Source: Bacteroidia bacterium (GTDB taxonomy: Bacteria; Bacteroidota; Bacteroidia; Flavobacteriales_D; Cryomorphaceae). Taken from it: a stretch of 64,000 nt of DNA. Location of the stretch: assembly GCA_030427905.1 (NCBI GenBank), contig JAUICL010000001.1:186001-250000 (forward strand), read 5' to 3'. The notes under the pieces were generated by a model. It ran no database searches. It had not been told where the DNA came from and worked only from the letters and a program-made list of their open reading frames with translations. Shown here piece after piece: positions 53,474-62,020 of this stretch. Made by a program: the position numbers and the translations under genes. How positions within the stretch are numbered: position 1 is the first letter of the stretch; the number at the start of each line of letters is the position of its first letter.

Positions 53474-53500
53474 GACGGTCACTCCTCTTCAGAAGTTACA
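53474..53500 (-). promoter_or_regulatory. Predicted ECF sigma promoter of the barrel gene
   Basis: On the minus strand TGTAAC (53495-53500) is followed after exactly 17 nt by CGTC (53474-53477), continuing ACATAC. The ATG is 27 nt beyond CGTC. The same element with the same spacing precedes the sigma gene. The layout matches known ECF promoters, for example TGTAAC-N17-CGAC of Bacillus sigma X. Confidence 0.65.
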
Positions 53501-53501
53501 A

Positions 53502-54773
53502 TCACTTTCTGGTTTTATGTTGAATTTTAAAATTTCGGATTCTGAGCGTGTAAGTCATTTCTTCTCCACTCTCTGATTCTTCTCGTTTTACTTCAGAATC
53601 GAGCATTGCCGCAGCGCGATCTGTAACTCGCTTTGCTACGGCAAGAGCCATTTGGTCTCTTTCTTCATCTGAAATATTCAGCTGCTCAGCAAGAATGTCT
53701 TGCGTAATCTCGGGTACGGTTCTGTACTTATCGTTTTCTTCTACTTTGGCAGGACTTTCGGCGGGGGTCTCCATAGGAACTTCAGCCGTGAGAATAGGTA
53801 AGTCTTCTAATATTGGTTGTGGAGTATCTGTGCTATCAATCACTTCAATCGGCTCTGGAGTCGATTCTTCCTCACGAGATGGCGCTTCACCTATCTCCTC
53901 TGCGATAAAAGCAGGATCAGGTTCTCTCACTTCCCACTCCTCTATCGGTGGGCTGAGTTTCTTTATTGGGGCAATTGTATCTACGATTTCCTCTTCGATT
54001 ATGCGACGAGGAGCTATCGTGTCTTCGCTTACCACCTTTCTGGTAGAATCTACCCGCTCACCACGCAAAGCATACTGCGCTTCTGGATCTGTGGTTCTGT
54101 TCAGAAAGATCGTAGTAGCCACAAGGCCAATAAGTAAAACAGCAGCTATGCGCCACCAAACCACGACTTTCTTTTCCTTCTTGTATAGCTTATTCTTGTC
54201 TGGATAGAAAACCCCTTTAGGCGCTGCAAGTTTCACATTCTTGGACAAGTTCAAGTCTTGAGCATTGGCATACGCTTCCAGGGCAGCTGTTTCTTCAGCG
54301 TTCAAATCTCCTTCTCCATATGCCCATAAAAACAAGTCATAATTAGCTGGAGTAACAGGGAGTTGCGGTGTGGTAATATAGAGATTGTCGGCCCCGTCCA
54401 TGACCACAGACGTATCGGCATCGAGCTTCGCTTTCTCCCAAGCTTCATACTGCTCTTGGTGCTCTTTTGATTGAAGTGCTTCGTTCAGCTTTTCTTTTTC
54501 AGTTTCAGATGCAGTCCCTTCCACCGACTTAAACATGATATGGTCTAAGTCATCTGAATTAGGCTTCTTTAGTTCTGACCAATCACTAGAAGTTTTCTCA
54601 TCGGGCGATAAGGTAGCCGTATCAGAATAAGAAACAAACTCTTCTAATTCACTTCGCAGCTCTGGATGTTTTGATAGAAAAGCTTCCAAAGCAGCGCTCT
54701 CCGCATCGCTGAGATTTCCCTCGACAAAATCGAGAAAGTAAGCTTCATAATTGTCTAAATTGATCTCCATCAT
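53502..54773 (-). CDS. Membrane anti-sigma factor-like protein with three N-terminal modules
   Basis: 423 residues with one membrane segment (about 203-224, VVVWWRIAAVLLIGLVATTI) dividing a cytoplasmic N-terminus from a periplasmic C-terminus. The cytoplasmic part holds three copies of one helical module of about 40 residues (about 7-46, 75-113 and 144-183), each with Y/H-x-x-F-x-x-x-x-E-G, then an acidic helix ending in a Leu-Glu/Asn-Glu stretch. No HxxxCxxC zinc site is present. The periplasmic part is Pro/Glu-rich (about 255-350) with a charged helical end. It overlaps the sigma gene by 4 bp, the standard arrangement for a cognate anti-sigma factor. Confidence 0.82.
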   Translation of the reverse strand: MMEINLDNYEAYFLDFVEGNLSDAESAALEAFLSKHPELRSELEEFVSYSDTATLSPDEKTSSDWSELKKPNSDDLDHIMFKSVEGTASETEKEKLNEALQSKEHQEQYEAWEKAKLDADTSVVMDGADNLYITTPQLPVTPANYDLFLWAYGEGDLNAEETAALEAYANAQDLNLSKNVKLAAPKGVFYPDKNKLYKKEKKVVVWWRIAAVLLIGLVATTIFLNRTTDPEAQYALRGERVDSTRKVVSEDTIAPRRIIEEEIVDTIAPIKKLSPPIEEWEVREPDPAFIAEEIGEAPSREEESTPEPIEVIDSTDTPQPILEDLPILTAEVPMETPAESPAKVEENDKYRTVPEITQDILAEQLNISDEERDQMALAVAKRVTDRAAAMLDSEVKREESESGEEMTYTLRIRNFKIQHKTRK

Positions 54774-55255
54774 ACCACTAAATCCATTCTTACGATGAAA
54801 TCTTTCAGGGCCTTTCTAGCTCGGAAGATGTATACTTTGACTTGAGCTTCTGACAATCCACATATTTCACCAATCTCCTTGTAGGCATAGCCTTCGTAAT
54901 CGCGTAAGAGAACAACAGACTTCTGTACTTCCGGTAGCTTATCGAGAGCTGTGTGTAGCACTTCGTTTAAGTCTGAATATTGATTGGAGTGCGAAAGATT
55001 CATTTCGTTCACTTCATCAAAATTGCCTTGCTTTTTCTCCCTCCTGATCATATCAATCATGGTGTGATATCCTGTCGAAAACAAATAGCTCTTCGCTTTA
55101 GAACCATCTACTTCATTCACTTTCAACCACATCTTCGCAAACGACTCTTGCACGAGATCGCGAGCCTTTTCGGTATCGCGCACGTGCTTGAGCATAAACC
55201 GATAGAGTCCATCGGCATGATGGTCTACACACTTATTATACTCATCTACGGTCAT
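54770..55255 (-). CDS. ECF-type RNA polymerase sigma factor
   Basis: 161 residues with sigma region 2 (about 10-75, LYRFMLKHVRDTEKARDLVQ then ESFAKMWLKV) and region 4 (about 105-155, YKEIGEICGLSEAQVKVYIF then RARKAL). It lacks regions 1 and 3, as ECF factors do. It should direct RNA polymerase to envelope-related genes when released by the membrane anti-sigma factor encoded next. A TGTAAC-N17-CGTC element 25 nt before its ATG matches that of the barrel gene, which suggests autoregulation. Confidence 0.93.
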   Translation of the reverse strand: MTVDEYNKCVDHHADGLYRFMLKHVRDTEKARDLVQESFAKMWLKVNEVDGSKAKSYLFSTGYHTMIDMIRREKKQGNFDEVNEMNLSHSNQYSDLNEVLHTALDKLPEVQKSVVLLRDYEGYAYKEIGEICGLSEAQVKVYIFRARKALKDFIVRMDLVV

Positions 55256-55280
55256 AGGCTTCTGATGTGGTCACGTGTGT

Positions 55281-55307
55281 GACGGACGAGAAAATGGATT
55301 AGTTACA
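55281..55307 (-). promoter_or_regulatory. Predicted autoregulated ECF sigma promoter
   Basis: On the minus strand TGTAAC (55302-55307) precedes CGTC (55281-55284) by exactly 17 nt; the sequence continues ACACAC. The ATG of the sigma gene is 25 nt beyond CGTC. A GTCAC/GTGAC inverted repeat (55270-55283) overlaps the CGTC part. Confidence 0.65.
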
Positions 55308-55353
55308 GCAAGATGTGAAAAAAGTATGGAATGGCTCTAAATGGTCGTGACTA

Positions 55354-55385
55354 TAGGGTAGTGGGTAGTGGGTAGTTGGTCGAAG
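55354..55385. repeat. Short GTGGGTA heptamer tract
   Basis: AGGGTAGTGGGTAGTGGGTA and a following GTTGGTC make about four 7-bp units. The complement TACCCAC appears in the heptamer tract at 55546-55566, so the two tracts are inverted relative to each other. Confidence 0.6.
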
Positions 55386-55433
55386 GTACAGGGTGAACAC
55401 ATGACCCATTAATTCTCATAAGGTAGCGGGTAC

Positions 55434-55450
55434 CCCGAAGTCATTTCGGG
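55434..55450. repeat. CCCGAA/TTCGGG hairpin
   Basis: A 6-bp perfect stem with the loop GTCAT. The core resembles CCCGAT...ATCGGGG in the terminators at 34-61 and 2942-2981, so it may be a dispersed palindrome of this genome. Confidence 0.45.
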
Positions 55451-55458
55451 CAACTCCC

Positions 55459-55587
55459 TACTCAATTCTCAGTACTGAATGCTCAACACTCAATACCCAT
55501 ACTCAATACTCAGTACTCAATACTCAGTACTCAATACTCAATACCCACTACAAAATACCCACTACTCAATACTCAGTACTCACCACC
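55459..55587. repeat. Degenerate heptamer tandem repeat (ACTCAAT / ACTCAGT)
   Basis: About 17-18 units of 7 bp, mostly ACTCAAT and ACTCAGT, with variants ACCCACT and ACAAAAT. One unit is a base short (ACCCAT). There are no spacers, so this is not a CRISPR array. It ends at the 3' end of lepA. Confidence 0.8.
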
Positions 55588-55590
55588 CCA

Positions 55591-57378
55591 TTAATCCAAC
55601 TGGAGCACGGCCATAAAGGCTTTCTGGGGTATCTCTACGTTTCCGACTTGGCGCATACGCTTTTTCCCTTTCTTCTGCTTTTCTAGAAGTTTTCGCTTAC
55701 GCGTGATATCACCACCATAACACTTGGCCGTAACATCCTTACGCACAGCGCGCACGGTTTCTCGGGCAATAACCTTTGTTCCGATAGCCGCCTGAATAGC
55801 TATTTCGAACTGTTGGCGTGGGATGAGTTCTCTCAACTTGGCGCAAATTCGCTTACCAAGGTCGTAGGCATTATCGCGGTGAATCAGAGCAGATAGAGCA
55901 TCAACTTGATCTCCATTCAAGAGAATATCTAGCTTCACCAATTTGCTTTCCTTGTATCCTATTGGGTGATAGTCGAAGGACGCATATCCTTTTGAAATCG
56001 TTTTGAGCTTGTCGTAAAAGTCGAAAACAATCTCACCGAGCGGCATGTCAAACGAAAGTTCCACTCGATCGGATGTCAAATAAACCTGATTAGTCAAATT
56101 TCCTCGCTTGTCAATACACAGGCTCATGACCTGTCCCACAAAACTCGACTTGGTGATGATTTGAGCCTTAATGTATGGCTCTTCAACCATAGCCAGGTGG
56201 TTTGGGTCGGGAAGTTCTGATGGATTGTTTACTTCAAAAGTCTCGTCATTTGTAGTTGTAGCACGGTACCCAACGTTAGGAACCGTGGTGATAACCGTCA
56301 TATTGAACTCACGTTCGAGTCGCTCTTGGATAATCTCCATGTGAAGCATCCCCAAGAACCCACAACGGAATCCGAAACCGAGCGCAGCAGATGATTCCGG
56401 CTCATAGACTAGTGAAGCATCGTTGAGCTGTAGCTTTTCAAGCGACGCTCTCAATTCTTCGTAATCTTCGGTATCCACTGGGTAGATTCCAGCAAAGACC
56501 ATCGGTTTCACATCTTCAAAACCTTTAATGGCCTGGCCACATGGTCGATCGACCAAGGTGATAGTGTCACCAACTTTAACTTCTTTGGCCTGTTTAATTC
56601 CTGAAATAATGTACCCAACATCTCCGGCAGAAAGCTCTTTGCGGGGCTCCATATCCAATTTGAGCACGCCTATTTCATCGGCACCGTACTTCCGACCTGT
56701 GTTCACAAATTTCACTAAGTCATTCTTTCGGATGGTACCGTTCAGAATTCTGAAATAGGCAATGATTCCTCTAAACGAGTTGAAGACAGAGTCGAAGATC
56801 ATGGCCTGAAGTGGTGCTTCGGGATCACCTTTTGGTGCCGGCACTCTTTCTACTACGGCCTTTAAGATTTCATCAACCCCTTTTCCCGTTTTTCCACTCG
56901 CAGGGATAACGTCGTCAGGATCGCAGCCGATCAAGTCAACGATTTGCTCGGTCACTTCCTCAGGCATAGCGCTATCCAGGTCCATTTTATTGAGGACTGG
57001 TATGATCTCTAGATCGTGCTCAAGGGCAAGATAGAGATTGGAAATAGTCTGTGCCTGGATTCCTTGAGTAGCATCTACGATTAGAAGCGCTCCTTCGCAT
57101 GCCGCAATCGATCTCGATACCTCGTACGAGAAATCGACATGACCCGGCGTATCAATCAAGTTGAAGACGTACTTCTCACCATCGATGGCATATTCCATTT
57201 GGATGGCGTGGCTCTTGATTGTAATCCCGCGTTCTCGCTCCAGATCCATATCGTCGAGAGTCTGCTCCTGGAGCTGACGTTCAGAGATGGTTCCAGTGTG
57301 CTGGAGAAGTCTATCGGCCAGGGTACTCTTACCGTGGTCGATGTGCGCGATAATGCAGAAATTGCGGATGTGCTTCAT
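55591..57378 (-). CDS. lepA: Elongation factor 4 (LepA)
   Basis: 595 residues. The G1 motif AHIDHGKST is followed by the G3 motif DTPGHVDF and the G4 motif NKMDLD, then the elongation-factor domains and the LepA-specific C-terminal region ([33 protein letters not shown]). It acts on stalled ribosomes. The start at 57378 ([10 protein letters not shown]) is the family standard. The longer frame starts with a TTG at 57399 that lies inside the -7 box 57397-57404 and is therefore wrong. Confidence 0.97.
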   Translation of the reverse strand: MKHIRNFCIIAHIDHGKSTLADRLLQHTGTISERQLQEQTLDDMDLERERGITIKSHAIQMEYAIDGEKYVFNLIDTPGHVDFSYEVSRSIAACEGALLIVDATQGIQAQTISNLYLALEHDLEIIPVLNKMDLDSAMPEEVTEQIVDLIGCDPDDVIPASGKTGKGVDEILKAVVERVPAPKGDPEAPLQAMIFDSVFNSFRGIIAYFRILNGTIRKNDLVKFVNTGRKYGADEIGVLKLDMEPRKELSAGDVGYIISGIKQAKEVKVGDTITLVDRPCGQAIKGFEDVKPMVFAGIYPVDTEDYEELRASLEKLQLNDASLVYEPESSAALGFGFRCGFLGMLHMEIIQERLEREFNMTVITTVPNVGYRATTTNDETFEVNNPSELPDPNHLAMVEEPYIKAQIITKSSFVGQVMSLCIDKRGNLTNQVYLTSDRVELSFDMPLGEIVFDFYDKLKTISKGYASFDYHPIGYKESKLVKLDILLNGDQVDALSALIHRDNAYDLGKRICAKLRELIPRQQFEIAIQAAIGTKVIARETVRAVRKDVTAKCYGGDITRKRKLLEKQKKGKKRMRQVGNVEIPQKAFMAVLQLD

Positions 57379-57396
57379 TCGATGAAAACTTGGGTG

Positions 57397-57404
57397 CAAA
57401 AGTA
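57397..57404 (-). promoter_or_regulatory. -7 promoter box TACTTTTG of lepA
   Basis: An exact TAnnTTTG match on the minus strand, 18 nt before the ATG at 57378, the same spacing as the Na/Pi transporter gene. Confidence 0.6.
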
Positions 57405-57530
57405 GTGAAATGCAACATATGGTATTCTTAAAAATTCGATCAGATTATACCATACTGAAGATGGTTCAAAGTGAAGTCATAAAAATCCTATCTATTCCAT
57501 TTTTGAGACTTTCTGATATAAGCATTCTTT

Positions 57531-57538
57531 TATCTTTG
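57531..57538 (+). promoter_or_regulatory. -7 promoter box TATCTTTG
   Basis: An exact box 52 nt before the ATG of the 127-residue secreted protein gene. It is the likely promoter of that gene and the T9SS type B gene after it. Confidence 0.5.
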
Positions 57539-57590
57539 CCATCCTCGGCAACTAATTCCGAAGACAAACGTCACAGAAAAAATTAAACAC

Positions 57591-57974
57591 ATGAGATCCA
57601 TCCTCCTTACATTCTGCCTACTTGTCGGCGGATTGGCTTTTGGTCAAACCGATTTCGATGAGAGGTTACTCGCCAAATTTAGCGAAGAGCGAATCAACCA
57701 GCTTCAAAAAGAGCAACCAGCTGTAATCGAATACTGGACTTACTATTTGGATAATAGTTACCTGATAATCGACTCAAAGGAATCAGGAAAAGAGTTTAAT
57801 GCCGACAAAAAACTCAAAATCAAGAACATGAATGATTTTAACATTCTAGATTTGGGTCTGACAATGGACAGAAATAAATCTCAAGTATTTGCCATAGCCG
57901 GGTCAGAAAAATATCTCATGCTGCTTTCTAACAGCGAATTTGTCAATGGATTTAATAATTCAAGAAAGCAATAA
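57591..57974 (+). CDS. Small secreted protein of unknown function
   Basis: 127 residues: a signal peptide ending AFGQ (about 19), then a compact domain of mixed helix and strand with aromatic stretches (IEYWTYYLDNSYLI). It has no Cys after the leader and no sorting domain, so it may stay in the periplasm. Only one base separates its stop from the next ATG, the start of a 999-residue T9SS type B protein, so the two are co-transcribed. I do not recognise the family. Confidence 0.78.
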   Translation: MRSILLTFCLLVGGLAFGQTDFDERLLAKFSEERINQLQKEQPAVIEYWTYYLDNSYLIIDSKESGKEFNADKKLKIKNMNDFNILDLGLTMDRNKSQVFAIAGSEKYLMLLSNSEFVNGFNNSRKQ

Positions 57975-57975
57975 G

Positions 57976-60975
57976 ATGAAGAAGCTACAATTATCACTTG
58001 CCATCCTATTTGGACTTTCAACAAGTATTGCTTTTGGGCAGACTATTCAGGAGTATGCTATTTCGGACGGGGGAGTTCAAGACTCCGACAACTGTCAAGA
58101 GTATTTTGTTCTAACTGACAGTAATGCCGATGACGGTGATTACGAAGAAAATGAGAACTACGAAATAACACTTTGTCTAACTGACATTGAAATGAGCTCC
58201 GCTCAAGTTGCGATTATGCCAACAAACCCTGAAACAGGTTCAGTTTGGGACGTAGATGAAAACAGCTCACTTTTTATTTATGAAGGGACAGGAACGGGAG
58301 GAACGTTACTCGGAGAATTCAACTCAATTTCTGATCCGGAAGGTGTGTTCTTTACCACCAATGCAAGTTGCTTAACCTTTGTTTTTGTTTCGGGTGAAGG
58401 TAGTTCTGGTGCTGGATTTGTTGCCGAAGTAAAATGTGTTGAACCACGCCAACCTTTCGATCTTACCGTTGTGCCTGAAGCACCTTTAGAATGGTCAGAT
58501 GTTGATTTTGAAGGAATTCCAGAAGATGCCTTTGTTTTGACAATTTGTTATGGTGATACCATTCGTCTAAACTCAATTCTTGATTTTCCACTGTCAGACG
58601 CAACTGGAAACGGATACGAGCAATCCTTAGAAACAACGACAATAACATATTCGTGGGGAGATAATTCAAGTGATACAGATCTCGGTCTCGATCAAGGAAT
58701 ACATGCTTACGAGCCCGAAGGTGGCTTTTACGTGATCGTTTCTGCTGAAGACGAAATGGGTCAAATCGAAACAGTTGAGATTTACGTTTTAGTTTCACCT
58801 AGACCAGACTTCTCTGGATTCCTATTTGATGATATTTTGTGTTTAGGTGATACGACACGGATTACTGGTGGTATTTTAGATCAAGATACGGTAGGTGTTG
58901 GACCTTCATCTGGTCTTGTAAACCTATTCTTTGAATTCAATGATTCACTCGCTCTTCCTGATGGAAGTGGAGTACTTTATAGCACAACAGTTGATGTTTT
59001 TGGGTATTCAGGTTCGCCAACCCTCCAAGGTTTAGATGATCTTGAATCTATATGTCTGAACATGGAGCACTCGTATTTGGGTGATCTCGAAGCTTGGATT
59101 ACTTGTCCAGATGGAAGCACAAGCCTTTTATTTGACGGGTATGGCGCTACTGGCCAATACCCAAATGGTGAAACTGGGTTTGGGGGGAATGGAACTTTTC
59201 TAGGGGATCCAGTTGACAATGACGGCACCCCGGATGTTCAAGGAGTAGGTTTTGACTATTGCTTCTCATCTTCATTCGCTGACTTGGGGACCATGGCTGA
59301 TGAGCATGCTTCTGGAAATACAACTCCAGTAACTACAGGAAACGCCATGGTAGAAGGCACATATCTTCCATCGGAAGGAGAAGGTTTCGAAAACTTAATT
59401 GGCTGCCCGCTAAACGGGCCTTGGACTCTCTCAATTGCTGATAACATTGGATCAGACAATGGGTTTATTTTTGGCTGGAACATTTCATTCGCAGATGAGT
59501 TTGCGCGAGACACAATCAGATATTCTCCCGACATAGTAGACGCTTACTGGCTTGACAATCCCGATATCGTTTCAAATAATGACACGATTATTACCGTTCT
59601 ACCAAGTACGGCCGGAAACAACTCCTTTACCTTCGTTGCCGAAGATAGCTTCGGGTGTTTGCACGACACAACTTTCGTGGTTTTCGTCCGTCCAGAAGTC
59701 CAAATCAACGACGCTATAGCCTGTGACCTGACACACCTTTTAGCCCCAATTAACGACGGTGAAGGTGGTGTATGGGAAGTGCTAAGTACTCCAAGTGAAA
59801 ATTCAACAGTTTCCTTTAACCCAACTGGAAATGGGGCGGACACTGAGATTGTTGTGAATGAATACGGTCTGTATACATTTGAGATCACTGAAAACTCAGA
59901 ATGTGGTTACTCTGATCAAGCAGTGATTGACTTTAGGCCGAACCCACAAGTGGCACCTTTGGTTTCGGACACCACTCTATGTAGCGGTGCAGAAATTGTA
60001 CTCGATGCAGGGCCGCAGTTGCCAAACTCCGACAACTTTAGTGTAATCTGGACAAGAGATGGGGGCCAGGTGGCTACAGGAACGTATACCTACACGGCTG
60101 ATGAAACTGGGCTCTATGTAGTTCAAATTGCAGGTGTATGTGGTACTGCAAGCGATACAACCGATGTTACATCTATTTCGATTGTAATGGAAGGGAACAC
60201 TATATGTGGTCAACAAACTTTCGGATCAGTAAATGTAACACCTGATGGAAACGGTGTTTGGTCTGCTGAATCTGCAGATATTTCCTTTTCGAATGCAAAC
60301 CTGCAGAGCACGCAAATATCTTCACTGAACTATGGCTTGTATAACATCACTTATACTGATAACCGTTGTGTGAACGATGGTGAGACTCGCGAGTTTAGGT
60401 TTGTAGATCAACCCACAATCGTCATTCTTCCAGAAATGCCCGATTTCTGTGTAGATGCAGATAGTCTAGAGTTGACAGCAACGATAACTGGAAGTGCAGT
60501 AGGCACGGCAGTGACTTGGACGACTAATGGTGTGCTAGAGTTCGATCACTCAAGTGATACCATCGTATATCCACCAAACACGTTCCCACCCCTTGAAATG
60601 AACGTGGTAACAGCTACAGCCGATGATCCGTTTGGCGTATGCCCTCCAGGTACGGGAAGTCTTTCTTTTGAAGGTGACTGGTGTAATTATACTATCCCGA
60701 ATGTTGTAACTATAAACGGGGATGGAAGGAATGACTTCTTTAACATCTACGGACTTGAGTTTATTCGCGATGCGCGTATCAGAATATACGACCGTTGGGG
60801 TAAGCTTGTGTTCGAAAATGACGACTACGGTTTTTATCAAGCAGAGCGTGGTGCCGGAGGTGGTTGGGATCCAAAAGACCATGGAACCGGAACTTACTTT
60901 TACGAGCTAACCCTGCCAACGATCTCTGAGCAAGAATCTGGATACGTTCAGGTTCTGGATGGAAGCGCAGACTAG
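57976..60975 (+). CDS. T9SS type B surface protein with CUB-like and P-domain-like modules
   Basis: 999 residues from the ATG at 57976: a signal peptide ending AFGQ, a CUB-like domain (about 25-155, with a Cys pair and SLFIYEG), a PKD-like domain (about 180-290), a proprotein-convertase P-domain-like module (about 310-510, CLNMEHSYLGDLEAWITCPDG then GPWTLSIADN), Ig/PKD modules, and a type B sorting domain (about 905-999). In that last domain the usual NVFTPNGDGxND reads NVVTINGDGRND. It should be exported by the type IX system and stay on the surface. The upstream frame from 57940 overlaps the small protein and was rejected. Confidence 0.88.
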   Translation: MKKLQLSLAILFGLSTSIAFGQTIQEYAISDGGVQDSDNCQEYFVLTDSNADDGDYEENENYEITLCLTDIEMSSAQVAIMPTNPETGSVWDVDENSSLFIYEGTGTGGTLLGEFNSISDPEGVFFTTNASCLTFVFVSGEGSSGAGFVAEVKCVEPRQPFDLTVVPEAPLEWSDVDFEGIPEDAFVLTICYGDTIRLNSILDFPLSDATGNGYEQSLETTTITYSWGDNSSDTDLGLDQGIHAYEPEGGFYVIVSAEDEMGQIETVEIYVLVSPRPDFSGFLFDDILCLGDTTRITGGILDQDTVGVGPSSGLVNLFFEFNDSLALPDGSGVLYSTTVDVFGYSGSPTLQGLDDLESICLNMEHSYLGDLEAWITCPDGSTSLLFDGYGATGQYPNGETGFGGNGTFLGDPVDNDGTPDVQGVGFDYCFSSSFADLGTMADEHASGNTTPVTTGNAMVEGTYLPSEGEGFENLIGCPLNGPWTLSIADNIGSDNGFIFGWNISFADEFARDTIRYSPDIVDAYWLDNPDIVSNNDTIITVLPSTAGNNSFTFVAEDSFGCLHDTTFVVFVRPEVQINDAIACDLTHLLAPINDGEGGVWEVLSTPSENSTVSFNPTGNGADTEIVVNEYGLYTFEITENSECGYSDQAVIDFRPNPQVAPLVSDTTLCSGAEIVLDAGPQLPNSDNFSVIWTRDGGQVATGTYTYTADETGLYVVQIAGVCGTASDTTDVTSISIVMEGNTICGQQTFGSVNVTPDGNGVWSAESADISFSNANLQSTQISSLNYGLYNITYTDNRCVNDGETREFRFVDQPTIVILPEMPDFCVDADSLELTATITGSAVGTAVTWTTNGVLEFDHSSDTIVYPPNTFPPLEMNVVTATADDPFGVCPPGTGSLSFEGDWCNYTIPNVVTINGDGRNDFFNIYGLEFIRDARIRIYDRWGKLVFENDDYGFYQAERGAGGGWDPKDHGTGTYFYELTLPTISEQESGYVQVLDGSAD

Positions 60976-61000
60976 TTCTGATAGAATAATAAATTAAGTT

Positions 61001-61029
61001 CAAGCCCGAGAATAGGATTCTCGGGCTTG
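61001..61029 (+). terminator. Strong intrinsic terminator
   Basis: A 13-bp perfect stem (CAAGCCCGAGAAT / ATTCTCGGGCTTG) with a 3-nt loop. It ends the T9SS type B gene, before metF. Confidence 0.88.
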
Positions 61030-61060
61030 TCATTTATATTAGCCCCTTAATTTCTTTTTT

Positions 61061-62017
61061 GTGAAAGTTACAGAGCATCTAAAACAAAGTGAGAAAACAC
61101 TCTTCTCATTTGAAATCCTTCCCCCACTTAAGGGAAAGGGAATCGAAGCTATTTTTGAAGGAATTGATCCATTGATGGAATTCAATCCCCCCTTCATCAA
61201 TGTGACTTACCACCGAGAAGAATATATCTACAAGAAGTTCCCGAACGACTTGCTCCGCAAAGTGAGCATTCGAAAAAGACCGGGCACGGTTGGAATCTGT
61301 GCTGCGATCATCAACAAGTACAATATTGATGCGATTCCCCATTTGATCTGTGGTGGATTCTCAGTAGAAGAGACTGAAAACGCCTTGATTGACCTTCAGT
61401 TTCTTGGAATAGACAATGTACTTGCGCTAAGAGGTGACCCCATCAAAACGGAGTCTACATTCGTAGCTGAACCCAATGGGCATAGCTATGCGGTAGACCT
61501 TATTGGGCAGATCCATAACATGAACCAAGGGAAATACCTCTACGATGAAGTAGAGAACTCTCAAAAGACCGATTTCTGCATCGGTACCGCCGGCTACCCC
61601 GAAAAGCACTACGAGTCGATGAATATGAAAACAGATCTCTTTTACCTCAAGAAAAAGGTAGAAGCAGGAGCTGAGTACATCACTACGCAGATGTTTTTTA
61701 ATAATCAGAAGTACTACGATTTTGTGGAACAGTGTCGCAAAATGGATATCCATGTTCCCATATTGCCTGGCATTAAGCCAATCACCAATCTGAGACACAT
61801 TGCCTTTCTACCCAAAACATTTTACATCGACTTGCCTGATGAACTAGCCGACAAGCTGATGAGCTGCAAAACCAATAATGATGTCAAAAAAGTGGGGATC
61901 GAATGGGCCATCAAGCAGAGTCAAGATCTGATCGAAAATGGCGTGCCAGGAATTCACTATTACACCATGGGCAAATCGGAAGCGGTGAAAGAAATCGCGA
62001 CGAATGTCTTTAAGTAA
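61061..62017 (+). CDS. metF: Methylenetetrahydrofolate reductase
   Basis: 318 residues with the TIM-barrel FAD enzyme motifs: FSFEILPPLKG at the start, VTYHREE, DNVLALRGDP, and TTQMFFNNQKYYDF with PGIKPI. It makes 5-methyltetrahydrofolate for methionine synthesis. The start is GTG at 61061, 18 nt after a TATATTAG box (61035-61042). Three bases separate its stop from the convergent riboflavin synthase gene. Confidence 0.95.
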   Translation: MKVTEHLKQSEKTLFSFEILPPLKGKGIEAIFEGIDPLMEFNPPFINVTYHREEYIYKKFPNDLLRKVSIRKRPGTVGICAAIINKYNIDAIPHLICGGFSVEETENALIDLQFLGIDNVLALRGDPIKTESTFVAEPNGHSYAVDLIGQIHNMNQGKYLYDEVENSQKTDFCIGTAGYPEKHYESMNMKTDLFYLKKKVEAGAEYITTQMFFNNQKYYDFVEQCRKMDIHVPILPGIKPITNLRHIAFLPKTFYIDLPDELADKLMSCKTNNDVKKVGIEWAIKQSQDLIENGVPGIHYYTMGKSEAVKEIATNVFK

Positions 62018-62020
62018 TGC

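Larger units (their letters stand above)
55308..55590. other. Gene-free stretch upstream of the sigma operon
   Basis: The longest gap in the window, between the ECF sigma gene and lepA, with no open frame that looks real. It holds a GTGGGTA repeat tract (55354-55385), a CCCGAA/TTCGGG hairpin (55434-55450) and a long heptamer tract (55459-55587). I see no TAnnTTTG box in it. Confidence 0.7.

Noticed and set aside
55459-55587. CRISPR array
   Set aside because: Units are 7 bp, contiguous and without spacers, and no cas gene is present.
57379-57399. TTG start giving a longer LepA
   Set aside because: The codon lies inside the -7 box TACTTTTG (57397-57404), and family members begin at the MKHIRNF position.
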